A stretch of DNA of 64,000 nucleotides from an uncultured Chlorobiaceae bacterium (GTDB lineage Bacteria; Bacteroidota; Chlorobiia; Chlorobiales; Chlorobiaceae), in contig CAILRB010000035.1 in assembly GCA_903836465.1 (NCBI GenBank), positions 1 to 64,000 of the forward strand, given 5' to 3'. The position numbers and the translations under genes are program-made. Below, piece by piece: positions 40,167-49,422 of this stretch; the first letter of the stretch is position 1, and each line of letters opens with the position of its first letter. The notes under the pieces are model-generated. The model did no database searches. It was not told the DNA's origin and saw only the letters and a list, made by a program, of their open reading frames with translations.

Positions 40167-40273
40167 TCGTCTTTCATTGTTAAAGCATGGCGGCGGTTTA
40201 AAAAAAGGGAATATACGGATAACCCCGGGAATTACGCTCGTTCAGGCGATTCTGATCATGGAATTTCGTGTTT

Positions 40274-40933
40274 CTATGGCATGAACGATACTCTTTCTTT
40301 CAGCCAGGAGTGAATCAGGGCAATACCACTGTCAGCAATCTGGTGTGCTATCGGATATTCCTGGTACGTGAGGTCATCCACTCGTTGTTGCAGGAAGTCG
40401 TTTGCCGCTCTTCCTTTTGCAATCGGCAGGATATCGTCATGGAGACCGTGCAACACCAGAAAAGGAATTTTTCTGATGCTGTTGTCATCCTTTGGGCGCG
40501 TCTCTGGCAACTGCCCCGAACAGGCAATAACCCCATGCACCAACTCCGGTTCACTGAAGGCTGTCATGTAGCTCATAACCGATCCCTGGCTGAATCCCAT
40601 CAGAAAGACCTTGTTGCCCGCAGGCTGGTATTCGGCAAGAATATCCTTGACAAAACCGATGAATTGCCGGCCAGCTTTTTCTGCTGCGGTATAATCGACA
40701 GTAATGCCGGTAGGGGTAAAGCTGAGAGGAAACCAGCCGAACATGCCCATATCAAGCGTGTGAGGAGCTCGAACGCTGATATAGCGCATCCCCTCATGCA
40801 GTGAAGGTGCAAGCTGGATCAAATCTTTTTCATTGCTGCCATAGCCGTGCAGCAGCATCATGATCGGAGCATGTTCAGGCGCGGCAGGGGCAAGATCAAG
40901 AAAGGTGAGAGAAAGATGTCTTCGTTGCAGCAT
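40274..40933 (-). CDS. Alpha/beta hydrolase, carboxylesterase (YpfH/EstB type)
   Basis: 219 residues. LLHGYGSNEKDLIQLAPSL is the oxyanion strand, GFSQGSVMSYM the nucleophile elbow, HGLHDDILPI the aspartate and YPIAHQI the histidine, so the triad is whole. This is the phospholipase/carboxylesterase family. It lies 15 bases downstream of mnmA on the same strand and 107 bases before metH, which makes co-transcription with mnmA likely. Confidence 0.85.
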   Translation of the reverse strand: MLQRRHLSLTFLDLAPAAPEHAPIMMLLHGYGSNEKDLIQLAPSLHEGMRYISVRAPHTLDMGMFGWFPLSFTPTGITVDYTAAEKAGRQFIGFVKDILAEYQPAGNKVFLMGFSQGSVMSYMTAFSEPELVHGVIACSGQLPETRPKDDNSIRKIPFLVLHGLHDDILPIAKGRAANDFLQQRVDDLTYQEYPIAHQIADSGIALIHSWLKERVSFMP

Positions 40934-40948
40934 AATATCAAAAAGAGT

Positions 40949-42049
40949 TTATGGTTGAGATTCGTGAAAAACGTTGGAAATAAAGCCGCCGCCGAGCACT
41001 TCGGTATCGCGATAAAAGACAGCAGCCTGCCCGGATGCAATGGCGCTTTTTGGTGAAGCGAACGATACGGCGACATCATTGCTCTCAAGTGGTTCAAGAG
41101 AGCAGGGGGTCTCTTTGTCACGATACCTGATTTTCCCGAGAGCCTCCATCGGGCTGCTCAGCTTTTCAATACCGATCCAGTTGAGCCCCGAGGCCACCAG
41201 ACGACGGCTTTCAAGCGCAGATTTTTTGCCGACCTGAATACGGTTGTGCTCCGTGTCGAGCCCTGTCACGTAGAGCGGGACTTTGGCCGAAACACCCAGT
41301 CCCCGCCGCTGGCCGATCGTGTAAAAAGGGTAGCCCCGGTGCTTGCCGATAACCTGGCCAGTTTCATCCACAATGTCGCCGTTCGCCACCTTTTCTGCAA
41401 GGCCTGGGATGGCTCCGGCAAGGTAGCTGCAATAGTCATCCTGCGGCACAAAACAGATCTCCTGGCTCTCCTTTTTTTCAGCCGCCCTGACACCAAAAGA
41501 ATGAGCCAGCTTGCGAACCTCCGGTTTGGTCAGTGCGCCAAGCGGCAGGATGGTTTTCGCCAGGTCGCTCTGGGAGAGCATCCAGAGAAAATAGCTCTGG
41601 TCTTTCTCTGGATCAACCCCCTTGTAGAGCCGGTATCGTCCATCGCTGAAAGAGGTGGAGGCAAAGTGGCCGGTAGCGACAAACTCCGCATCGAGCATCT
41701 TCGCTCCCTCAAAAAGGCCGAACCACTTGATCTTTTTATTGCAGACCATGCAGGGGTTTGGTGTCCGCCCTCCAAGATAGTCATCATGAAAATAGCTGAT
41801 AACATCATCCCTGAACTTGCGGCTGAGGTTCAGGGTAAAGACCGGAATCTGAAAATCGGGATGGTCGCTGATAACGAGTGGCGAAGGCTGAATCGAAGGG
41901 CTTTCATCAAGGGAGTCGAGCACCTTGATGTTCAGGCCCGTCACCTGATAGCCCTGCTGGACGAGCAGGCACGCCGTAACAGCAGAGTCAACACCGCCCG
42001 AAATACCGACAAGAACTGTTTTCTTTGCGCTCATGGGATGCATTATCAT
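40949..42049 (-). CDS. mnmA: tRNA-specific 2-thiouridylase MnmA
   Basis: About 366 residues from ATG 42049 (MIMHPMSAKKTVLVGISGGV); the frame runs on to 42142 but family sequence begins here. The PP-loop is GISGGVDSAVTAC, the first catalytic Cys is in NPCMVCNKKIKW, and the second in SQEICFVPQDDY. Further conserved blocks are DQSYFLWMLSQ and YTIGQRRGLG. It inserts sulfur at U34 of tRNA for Lys, Glu and Gln. It is followed by an esterase and preceded by a BrnTA module 73 bases away. Confidence 0.93.
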   Translation of the reverse strand: MIMHPMSAKKTVLVGISGGVDSAVTACLLVQQGYQVTGLNIKVLDSLDESPSIQPSPLVISDHPDFQIPVFTLNLSRKFRDDVISYFHDDYLGGRTPNPCMVCNKKIKWFGLFEGAKMLDAEFVATGHFASTSFSDGRYRLYKGVDPEKDQSYFLWMLSQSDLAKTILPLGALTKPEVRKLAHSFGVRAAEKKESQEICFVPQDDYCSYLAGAIPGLAEKVANGDIVDETGQVIGKHRGYPFYTIGQRRGLGVSAKVPLYVTGLDTEHNRIQVGKKSALESRRLVASGLNWIGIEKLSSPMEALGKIRYRDKETPCSLEPLESNDVAVSFASPKSAIASGQAAVFYRDTEVLGGGFISNVFHESQP

Positions 42050-42122
42050 TTTTTTTTCTTGCTTTTCATGGTCGGCCATAAAAATCGGCAATATCGCAGG
42101 TTTTGCGGCGCAGACACTCGAT

Positions 42123-42395
42123 TTACAGCAACTCTCTGTCAATCCTCTCTTTGAGAAACATTTTCAGGAGCGATTGATACGGCACATCACGCTCGTTAGC
42201 GAGAACCTTTAAGCGGTTGAGCATAGGTTCCGGCAAGCGAAGCGAAATGGTTTTCATCGTTGGCTTCAGGTTGGGGAAAAGTGCTGACGTGGCTTTACTC
42301 CAATCAATATAATCGGTTGAGTCATGCGTTGCCCAAAATTCCTGCTCCTCTGTTTCACTCCTGAATTCAGGAATTACCTTTCTCTCGTGTTTCAT
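42123..42395 (-). CDS. brnA: BrnA/CopG-type antitoxin
   Basis: 90 residues. The N-terminal half has the WATHDSTDYIDWSKA segment common to BrnA-like antitoxins. The C-terminal ribbon-helix-helix is MKTISLRLPEPMLNRLKVLA, followed by PYQSLLKMFLKERI. It overlaps the toxin gene by 29 bases and should bind both the toxin and its own promoter. It is the second gene of the pair, the usual order for brnTA. Confidence 0.8.
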   Translation of the reverse strand: MKHERKVIPEFRSETEEQEFWATHDSTDYIDWSKATSALFPNLKPTMKTISLRLPEPMLNRLKVLANERDVPYQSLLKMFLKERIDRELL

Positions 42396-42675
42396 AAACA
42401 GCTTGCTCCTTATTATTCATACTCCGTGCTGATATCACCCGAATGGTTTCTGCTCGTACAGTAAAAGCTACAAAAAGCCTACGCCCGGCATCAGTTTTGC
42501 CTAACGCAAAAAATTGTTTCTCTATGGCAGAGTGCTTTTCATCATCGGCAACTATCAACGGCTTATTGAAAAATATTTCTTCGCATTCAGCACTCGATAC
42601 TTGATGTTTCTCCCAATTTTTGGAGAGATTGCCAACATCCCATTGAAACCCTGCTATACCCTTAAAAATCTTCAT
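42367..42675 (-). CDS. brnT: BrnT-family ribonuclease toxin
   Basis: 102 residues from ATG 42675 (MKIFKGIAGFQWDVGN). The BrnT hallmarks are FQWDVGNLSKNWEKHQVS, then AECEEIFFNKPLI, and IRVISARSMNNKEQAVYE at the C-terminus, where the basic and aromatic RelE-fold active residues lie. The longer frame to 42729 adds a stretch with no family match. It is likely an mRNA-cleaving toxin repressed with brnA. The intergenic 42730-42945 carries no further gene. Confidence 0.8.
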   Translation of the reverse strand: MKIFKGIAGFQWDVGNLSKNWEKHQVSSAECEEIFFNKPLIVADDEKHSAIEKQFFALGKTDAGRRLFVAFTVRAETIRVISARSMNNKEQAVYETREKGNS

Positions 42676-42945
42676 GGCATTTTTGTATATGGTTAAAGTA
42701 TACAAAACGCACTCAACCCAATCAAACAAAAAATCAACACAAATTTATTAAACCACTTGACTACAGGCTCTGGAGCGTCACCAGTTTAGTTCCTGGCGAG
42801 TTGACTTGACGTTTCAACAGTTCAGAATTGGACAAATTCACGACGTGCGTTGTCGTGGCGCGGGTGTTGAAATGGTGAAACTTATGGTACATTCCCTGCG
42901 TTGCCTCTTTTTTTCACAGTCGTATGGCATTATCAGTAGTGCTCT

Positions 42946-43941
42946 ATGGATGTCAATTTGCCTCTTAAAGTTATTGGCCTTGGCCGGTATCTTCCTTCTC
43001 GTATTGTTCAAAGTTCTGAGCTTGAGCGTACCTTCGCCTTGCCTGCAGGATGGGTGGAGCGGCGCAATGGTGTGCGTGAACGGCGGTGGGTTACTGCCGA
43101 AACGGCTTCATTTATGGCTGGGGAGGCTGCGCATGAGGCGCTTGATGAGGCTGGGCTGAGGCCAGACCAACTCAGCCTGATTATCAATGCATCAGGTACT
43201 GCTGAACAGGCAATCCCTGATACCGGCGCCTTGATTCAGCGGCAACTTGGTCTTGGGAGCTCGGGGATTCCTGCTATGAGTGTGCACACGACCTGCCTCA
43301 GTTGTATTACCGCTCTTGAGGTGGCCGCAACCTTCCTTACTACCGGGCGCTACACCACGATTCTCATCGTCAGTTCCGATATCGCTTCGTGCGGTATAAA
43401 CCCGAAGGAGCCTGAGTCGGCTACGCTGGTGGGTGATGCGGCGGCGGCTCTGGTTGTAACCCGTTCAGGCCCGGATGACAGCGCAGCCATTCACCACGCC
43501 CATTTCAAAACTTATGGTGATGGAGCCTCTTTTACCGCCATCAGGGGAGGGGGCTCGGCACGCCATCCCGCCAAAGCTGACCATAACTCCGATGATGATC
43601 TTTTCAGAATGGATGGTCCGGCACTGCTTCGCATGGTGCGGAGCTTTGATGAAGCTTTTCTTGAGGAACTCTATGCGGGCCTTTCAAAAAGCCTGAGAGA
43701 TATTGACCTTGTTGTTCCGCACCAGTCGAGCAAGGTTGGTCTGCTCCTCCTTCAGCGTTACGGGTGGCCGGAGTCGAAAATCATGCACACTCTTGAATGG
43801 CTTGGTAATTGCGTGGCGGCTTCCATTCCGGCAACTCTCTACCAGGCAGTGCGCGACGGCGAGCTCCGACGAGGTCAGAAATTTCTGCTTGTCGGCACCG
43901 GCGCCGGGCTCTCCATTGGCGGGCTGGTAATGACCTATTGA
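42946..43941 (+). CDS. 3-oxoacyl-ACP synthase III / thiolase-fold protein
   Basis: 331 residues. The catalytic Cys is in VHTTCLSCITAL near residue 123, the His in DLVVPHQSSKVG and the Asn in WLGNCVAASIP, so the FabH triad is intact. The N-terminal region (GRYLPSRIVQSSELE, WVERRNGVRERRW) is divergent from housekeeping FabH. OleA-like or starter-unit enzymes share this pattern. No acyl carrier protein or Fab partner lies next to it, so a specialised acyl condensation is inferred. Confidence 0.75.
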   Translation: MDVNLPLKVIGLGRYLPSRIVQSSELERTFALPAGWVERRNGVRERRWVTAETASFMAGEAAHEALDEAGLRPDQLSLIINASGTAEQAIPDTGALIQRQLGLGSSGIPAMSVHTTCLSCITALEVAATFLTTGRYTTILIVSSDIASCGINPKEPESATLVGDAAAALVVTRSGPDDSAAIHHAHFKTYGDGASFTAIRGGGSARHPAKADHNSDDDLFRMDGPALLRMVRSFDEAFLEELYAGLSKSLRDIDLVVPHQSSKVGLLLLQRYGWPESKIMHTLEWLGNCVAASIPATLYQAVRDGELRRGQKFLLVGTGAGLSIGGLVMTY

Positions 43942-43944
43942 TTC

Positions 43945-44059
43945 CACCATGACATGTGTCGTCCAGCCTTGAGCCATAGAGCCAGACGAGAGCACTCGTT
44001 CCAGCAACGGCACGGCAGGTGGTGACTATGGTGTTGATTTGCTCTGTTGTCAAGCGCAT
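43945..44059 (-). pseudogene. Nucleotidyltransferase (MNT type) N-terminal remnant
   Basis: The minus-strand frame from 44059 starts MRLTTEQINTIVTTC and reaches SALVWLYGSRLDDTCHGG, which is the GSx-DD-GG(D) entry of the minimal nucleotidyltransferase fold. Exactly where the catalytic DxD should follow, the sequence runs into the 3' end of the FabH-like gene and the frame becomes unrelated. It is a truncated antitoxin/MNT partner; no HEPN gene is present. Confidence 0.5.
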
Positions 44060-44183
44060 GGTATCATTGATCGGATATTGTGAAGTTCCGAATCAAGAAA
44101 AAAGATTTTTTCATTTAGAAGCAGGGAAAGCTGAGTTAGAGTCCCGCCTGAATCAATCCTGGATATACCCACTCCAGAGATTT

Positions 44184-45578
44184 TCAGAGAAGGATGCCCC
44201 CCAGCAGGAGCGACGCCACGCTGAAGTAGATCACGATGCCCGTTACATCAACAAGGGTTGCTACAAAGGGAGCTGATGAGACCGCCGGGTCGAGGCCGAG
44301 CCGTTTCAGCAGCAGGGGAAGCATAGAGCCGGTCAGGGTGCCGAAGAGCACAATTCCCACCAGAGAGAGACCTATGGTCAAGGCGATGAAAAACCATTGG
44401 GTGTTAAGATGGCCGAGGGCCATCGCCCAGAGGAGTACCCTTACGATACCGATAGTACCGAGAATACACCCAAGCGCCAGTCCTGAAAACAGTTCGCGTC
44501 GCATCACCTTCCACCAGTCATTGATGGTTATCTCGCCAAGTGAGAGCGATCGGATGATCAGCGATGCTGCCTGTGAACCGGAGTTTCCTCCACTCGACAT
44601 GATGAGCGGTATAAAAGTTGCCAGAACAATAGCTTTTGCCATCTCATCCTGAAAAAATGCCATCGCCGAGGCGGTCAGCATCTCTCCTACAAAGAGAATG
44701 ACCAGCCAGCCCGCCCGTTTTTTGATAAGCTGGGGTATCGGCAGATCGATGTAGGGCTCTTCAAGCGCTTCGATACCGCCGAATTTCTGGATGTCTTCGG
44801 TCTCCTCCTCTTCGGCCACGTCGAGCATGTCATCGACGGTCACGACTCCGATCAGATAACCGTTGGAATCGACAACCGGCAGGGCAACCGTGTCGTAACG
44901 CTTGAAGGCTTCGAGAGCATCTGCCTGATCTTGTGCGGCGGTCAGGGTGATCATCTTCTCTTCGTCGATAATATCACTCACCTTTTTTTCAGGAGAGGAG
45001 AGCAGAAGCGTTCGCGCCAGCAGCTCTCCCCTGAGTTTGCCGATGTCGTCCACGACGTAGATGACGTTCAGGGTTTCGCTCTCATGGCCGTAGGTGCGGA
45101 TGTAGTCGAGCACCTGGTTGATATCCCAATCTTTTTTCACGCTGAGGTAGTCGGGAGACATGAGTCGTCCAACACTTCCTTCAGGGTAGGCAAGGAGGGT
45201 TTTTGCAATCTTGAACTCTTTGAAGGAGAGCAGTTTCAGAAGCTCATGCGCCACGGTGCCCGGCAGCTCTTCAAGCAACGCGGTACGGTCATCGGCCGAC
45301 ATGCTGTTGAGAAGATGAGTGACATGCTTCTTGGTAAGCGCACTCAGCAGGTTCTGTTGAGAGTCAAAATCAAGATATTCAAAGGTTTCAGTCGCAACAT
45401 CTTTCTGAAGCAGGCGGAAAAGGATGCCTTGCTCGCTATCAGGAAGATCGGAGATGAGTTCTGCAAGGTCAACCGGCAGCCAGTCGTTGAAAATTCTCTG
45501 GAGGGCGCTGAAGTTGCGTTGTTCGATCAGTTCCCTGATTTCCGGTAAAAGTGGGGTTCCGATCATGAAAAGCAACAT
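44184..45578 (-). CDS. mgtE: Magnesium transporter MgtE
   Basis: 464 residues. An N-terminal MgtE domain ([20 protein letters not shown]) comes first, then two CBS domains around residues 140-265 ([32 protein letters not shown]). Five membrane helices follow, with the signature [20 protein letters not shown]. It is a Mg2+-gated Mg2+ channel. ATG 45566 (MIGTPLLPE) is an alternative start. Confidence 0.93.
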   Translation of the reverse strand: MLLFMIGTPLLPEIRELIEQRNFSALQRIFNDWLPVDLAELISDLPDSEQGILFRLLQKDVATETFEYLDFDSQQNLLSALTKKHVTHLLNSMSADDRTALLEELPGTVAHELLKLLSFKEFKIAKTLLAYPEGSVGRLMSPDYLSVKKDWDINQVLDYIRTYGHESETLNVIYVVDDIGKLRGELLARTLLLSSPEKKVSDIIDEEKMITLTAAQDQADALEAFKRYDTVALPVVDSNGYLIGVVTVDDMLDVAEEEETEDIQKFGGIEALEEPYIDLPIPQLIKKRAGWLVILFVGEMLTASAMAFFQDEMAKAIVLATFIPLIMSSGGNSGSQAASLIIRSLSLGEITINDWWKVMRRELFSGLALGCILGTIGIVRVLLWAMALGHLNTQWFFIALTIGLSLVGIVLFGTLTGSMLPLLLKRLGLDPAVSSAPFVATLVDVTGIVIYFSVASLLLGGILL

Positions 45579-45666
45579 TTAATGTGGATTATCGCCACTT
45601 CCAGAGAGAGAGGCTCAGCCTCAAAAAGAGTTATTTTCTGGAACTTTCCAATATGCGTTTCTTTTT

Positions 45667-46263
45667 TTACACACACGTAACGTTACCTTTGGAAACATGA
45701 GGATTGTTGCGAATGAATTTTCGCCAGGGAAGTTCCCGGCTTCTTGAAATTCCCACTCTGTTACTGGAGCCGATCATCTCTTTTGGCAGTGGTGGAGCAT
45801 CTTCCACAAAGAACTCTTCACCGAACAGATCTTTTCCGTTGCAACTGACGTCGATGGCAAATGCTTTGGCAAGTTTGCCGGGGCCGCTCATCAGATTGGT
45901 GATAATGGCTGTCCCTCTTTGCTCCTCCATAAACGATACTCCTTCAACAGGTTCCATTGCTCTGATGAGTACCGCTCCAGCGCTGTTTTCAGGTTCGCTG
46001 ACAATATTGAGCATATAATGGCTTCCATAGGTAAAATAAACATACATGGTGCCGGGTGCCCGGTACATCATCTGGTTTCTTGCGGTTCTGCCCCTCCATG
46101 CATGGCAGGCTTCGTCCTGCTGGCCGAGATAGGCCTCAGTTTCAACAATTCTGCCTTTCAGCCTGATATTTCCCGGCAGTATGCGGACAAAGATTTTTCC
46201 GAGCAGTTTTTCAGCAAGTTCAAGTGTCGGTGTTTCATAGAATTGTCTTTTCAGCCGTTCCAT
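45667..46263 (-). CDS. DNA-3-methyladenine glycosylase (AAG/MPG family)
   Basis: 198 residues. [20 protein letters not shown] and [20 protein letters not shown] give the catalytic glutamate region; [20 protein letters not shown] is the substrate pocket. It excises alkylated purines in base-excision repair. It is divergent from parA, with a 95-base shared promoter region. Confidence 0.93.
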   Translation of the reverse strand: MERLKRQFYETPTLELAEKLLGKIFVRILPGNIRLKGRIVETEAYLGQQDEACHAWRGRTARNQMMYRAPGTMYVYFTYGSHYMLNIVSEPENSAGAVLIRAMEPVEGVSFMEEQRGTAIITNLMSGPGKLAKAFAIDVSCNGKDLFGEEFFVEDAPPLPKEMIGSSNRVGISRSRELPWRKFIRNNPHVSKGNVTCV

Positions 46264-46358
46264 GAAGCAAGATTAATATTTGTAATGGTTGATGTAAGTA
46301 GTATAATGTACCAGGATATGAAAAAACTTCAACTGCTGAAAATTTCCCTGGTTGGTAC

Positions 46359-47156
46359 ATGGGCAGAGTTATTGCGATTGCAAACCAGAAGGGTGGGGTA
46401 GGAAAAACAACCACTTCTGTCAATATAGCGGCCTCTATTGCTATTTCTGAGTTCAGGACATTGCTTATAGATATTGACCCTCAAGCCAATGCTACCTCGG
46501 GCTTCGGTCTTGAAATCGGCGATGAGATTGACAATACCTTTTACCAGGTGATGGTAAAAGGCGGAAACATACAGGATGCCATCAAATCCTCCAGTCTGGA
46601 GTATCTTGATGTTCTTCCTTCCAACGTCAATCTTGTCGGAATGGAGGTCGAACTGGTCAATATGCGGGAACGCGAGTATGTGATGCAGAAAGCGCTCAAA
46701 GGGATTCGCGATCTTTACGATTACATCATTATCGACTGTCCACCTTCGCTTGGGCTTATCACTCTTAATTCACTTACTGCGGCGGATTCCGTACTTATTC
46801 CCGTTCAGGCGGAATATTATGCGCTTGAGGGGTTGGGAAAACTGCTCAATACGATCAGTATCGTCCGCAAACACCTGAATCCCAAACTGGAAATCGAGGG
46901 AGTTCTGGTCACCATGTTCGATGCGCGGCTTCGTCTTGCATCGCAGGTTGCCGAAGAGGTGAAGAAGTTTTTCAAGGACAAGGTGTACAAGACCTATATC
47001 CGCAGGAATGTAAAGCTTTCAGAAGCGCCGAGCCATGGTAAACCAGCTCTGCTCTATGATGCACAGTGTATAGGGTCGAAAGACTATCTTGATCTGGCTC
47101 AGGAGATTTTTGAGAGGGACGGCAATATTAAAAAATTTAAAGTTCGTCAGCCGTAG
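46359..47156 (+). CDS. parA: Chromosome partitioning ATPase ParA (Soj)
   Basis: 265 residues. The deviant Walker [19 protein letters not shown] is at the N-terminus, with [13 protein letters not shown] and [15 protein letters not shown]. Together with ParB it segregates the origin. A good parS-like palindrome (TGTTTCACGTGAAACA type) was not seen in the window. It is 15 bases upstream of parB. Confidence 0.95.
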   Translation: MGRVIAIANQKGGVGKTTTSVNIAASIAISEFRTLLIDIDPQANATSGFGLEIGDEIDNTFYQVMVKGGNIQDAIKSSSLEYLDVLPSNVNLVGMEVELVNMREREYVMQKALKGIRDLYDYIIIDCPPSLGLITLNSLTAADSVLIPVQAEYYALEGLGKLLNTISIVRKHLNPKLEIEGVLVTMFDARLRLASQVAEEVKKFFKDKVYKTYIRRNVKLSEAPSHGKPALLYDAQCIGSKDYLDLAQEIFERDGNIKKFKVRQP

Positions 47157-47171
47157 CTGACTGGTAAGCTG

Positions 47172-48074
47172 ATGGGTGATATGCCTAAAAATGCGTTGGG
47201 ACGAGGTTTGAAAGCACTGATTCCGGATGAAGGCTTTGTCTCTGTGACTCAACAGGATGAGGAACATGAGCTTGCCCAGGATGGAACTATCGGCAGTCTT
47301 CCTGTCGATAAAATACGTGCAAATCCGTTTCAGCCCCGCAAGGAATTTGATGCCACGGCTCTTGAAGAGCTGAAAAACTCCATTATAGAAAACGGGGTTA
47401 TTCAACCGGTTACCGTGTGCAGGGATGGAGATGGCTACCAGCTCATCAGTGGAGAGCGACGGCTCCGGGCGGTCACGCTCGCCGGGTTCAAGTTTATTCC
47501 CGCTTATGTTATTGAAGCCCATGATGATTCGAGCAAGCTTGAACTTGCTCTTATTGAAAATATTCAGCGCGAAGATCTGAATGCCATAGAGGTAGCGCTT
47601 GCCCTGAAAAGTCTGACCACGAAGTGCAATCTGTCGCAGGAGGAGATAGCGCAGAAGGTGGGCAAAAACCGCTCAACGGTCAGCAATTTTCTGCGCCTTT
47701 TAAAGCTGCCGCTGCAGATTCAGGACAGCATCAGAAATAGAGAAATCTCTTCCGGACACGCAAGGGCGCTTATTAACCTTCCTGGTGAGCAACAGCAGTT
47801 GAAGGTCTGGAAGCAGGTGCTCAGCCATCAGCTTTCGGTTCGTCAAACAGAGGCGCTGGTGAGCAGGATGTTCAAGGATCAGTCGTCAAAACCTCTGCAG
47901 TCTGCATCCTCAGAGCGTTCATCCTACATTACCGAGCTTGAGGCCCATCTGAGGAATAACCTTGCAACGAAGGTGCGTATTGTTGAAAAGAAAGAGGGCA
48001 AGGGTGAGATTCATATCCAATACTTCTCACACGACGATCTTGACCGGCTTCTTGAAATCATGCGCCACGACTGA
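47172..48074 (+). CDS. parB: Chromosome partitioning protein ParB
   Basis: 300 residues from ATG 47172; ATG 47181 (MPKNALGRGLKALIPDE) is equally possible and gives the classical N-terminus. The CTP-binding domain has ANPFQPRKEF, SGERRLRAVTLAGF and ENIQREDLNAIE. The helix-turn-helix is SQEEIAQKVGKNRSTVSNFL. The C-terminal dimerisation region (LRNNLATKVRIVEKK) is complete. It loads on parS sites and stimulates ParA. Confidence 0.95.
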   Translation: MGDMPKNALGRGLKALIPDEGFVSVTQQDEEHELAQDGTIGSLPVDKIRANPFQPRKEFDATALEELKNSIIENGVIQPVTVCRDGDGYQLISGERRLRAVTLAGFKFIPAYVIEAHDDSSKLELALIENIQREDLNAIEVALALKSLTTKCNLSQEEIAQKVGKNRSTVSNFLRLLKLPLQIQDSIRNREISSGHARALINLPGEQQQLKVWKQVLSHQLSVRQTEALVSRMFKDQSSKPLQSASSERSSYITELEAHLRNNLATKVRIVEKKEGKGEIHIQYFSHDDLDRLLEIMRHD

Positions 48075-48124
48075 GTTACCACTGCAACGGGTGCGGCTGC
48101 TATGAAATATCACGTTAAAAGATT

Positions 48125-48871
48125 ATGAAGTTTACCCTTGTAGGGAATGGAAGAATGGGCCAGCAGGTTGCTCAGGTGATTCGGCAGTCCGGTAACCATG
48201 AGGTTGCGGCTGTTCTTGATGTTGATGCCACGATTTCGCCTGATGTTTTTCGGGGAAGTGATGTCATCATAGATTTTACGGTCAGGGAGGCTTTTCTTGC
48301 CAATCTGCCAGCCATGCTCGCATCGGGCGTTCCGGTTGTTGTGGGTACCACCGGGTGGGACGATGTACTGGAAGAGGTAAAACGGCAGATAACTGCTGCT
48401 GGAGCTTCTTTACTTTATTCAGCAAATTTTTCACTTGGGGTCAATATTTTCTTGCGGACGGTGCGGGAAGCGGCAAGGCTGATTGCCCCGTTTGGGCAGT
48501 TCGATATTGCCTTTGCCGAACAGCATCATACCGGCAAGGCTGATTTTCCGAGTGGCACGGCGGTGAGGGCGGCAGATATGATTCTTTCGGCAAACAGCCG
48601 CAAAAAAACTGTTGTCCGGCAGCTTTCGGATGATAAAAAGCTTGCGCCAGATGAACTGCAGGTTGCCTCTCTGAGGCTTGGAAGTGTCTTTGGAAAGCAC
48701 TCCGCATTTATTGATTCGGATGCTGATGAAATTGTGATATCCCATACCGCAAAAAACCGCTCCGGTTTTGCCTCTGGCGCAGTTGAAGCGGCCGCATGGC
48801 TTGCCTTGCGGCACAAAACCGCTCCGGGTTTCTATACGATGGAGGATTTCCTGAATGAAAAATTTTCCTGA
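48125..48871 (+). CDS. dapB: 4-hydroxy-tetrahydrodipicolinate reductase
   Basis: 248 residues. [13 protein letters not shown] is the NAD(P) fingerprint and [16 protein letters not shown] the substrate-binding signature with the His-His-Lys catalytic set. It catalyses the second diaminopimelate/lysine step. The spacing to parB is 50 bases and to the DUF4199 gene five, so an operon is likely. Confidence 0.95.
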   Translation: MKFTLVGNGRMGQQVAQVIRQSGNHEVAAVLDVDATISPDVFRGSDVIIDFTVREAFLANLPAMLASGVPVVVGTTGWDDVLEEVKRQITAAGASLLYSANFSLGVNIFLRTVREAARLIAPFGQFDIAFAEQHHTGKADFPSGTAVRAADMILSANSRKKTVVRQLSDDKKLAPDELQVASLRLGSVFGKHSAFIDSDADEIVISHTAKNRSGFASGAVEAAAWLALRHKTAPGFYTMEDFLNEKFS

Positions 48872-48876
48872 GGTAT

Positions 48877-49422
48877 ATGACTGCTGAAAATCCGGTTCAA
48901 TCTCTTTTGCCAGTTGAGGGTAAACTGTACGCTGTTCTTCTTGGTACTGCAATCATTGTTCTGACGACAACAGTTCCCTACCTGACCCTGGTGAATGTGT
49001 TCCTCTTCGTCGGAATTTTTCTTGCTGGAGTGATTTCGCTTCATCATACCATCATGCGATTTCAGGTGAAACTGACCTTCAGGGAGGCTTTTGCGCTCGG
49101 TTGCATGGCGGGTTTTGCTGGAGGTGTTGTCTCTGAGGTTGTTACCTCATTACTTATGGTATTTTTGCATTACCGGCCGGGGACGGAAAGTCTTGCCCTT
49201 GTAATTGACTGGGCGCTTGAGATGGCCAGGGAACGTCCCGAGCTTCAGCCACAGGTGCAGGCGCTGGTGGCTGCCGAAAAGCTTGCCCTTGCTCCGGTTT
49301 CATTAAGCTTCACCGATATCCTGATGAATATGGCTTTTTCCGGTGTTTTTTATGCGCCGATAGCTGGCCTTGGTGGGGCGTATGCGGTGCGCAGGCTCAA
49401 GCGTCAGGCGGCAAGAGGCTGA
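48877..49422 (+). CDS. DUF4199 membrane protein
   Basis: 181 residues with four hydrophobic segments (residues 20-60, 70-100 and near 150-170) and a long soluble loop between the third and fourth (EMARERPELQPQVQALV). This pattern matches DUF4199, common in Bacteroidetes/Chlorobi and uncharacterised. The tail overlaps the end of menE by 26 bases on the other strand. Confidence 0.75.
   Translation: MTAENPVQSLLPVEGKLYAVLLGTAIIVLTTTVPYLTLVNVFLFVGIFLAGVISLHHTIMRFQVKLTFREAFALGCMAGFAGGVVSEVVTSLLMVFLHYRPGTESLALVIDWALEMARERPELQPQVQALVAAEKLALAPVSLSFTDILMNMAFSGVFYAPIAGLGGAYAVRRLKRQAARG

Noticed and set aside
40167-40273. Possible cobalamin riboswitch upstream of metH
   Set aside because: The gap is only about 107 bases and I could not find the conserved B12-box core.
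46264-46358. parS or origin-like site near parAB
   Set aside because: No TGTTTCACGTGAAACA-type palindrome and no DnaA-box cluster were visible in this intergenic space or elsewhere in the window.
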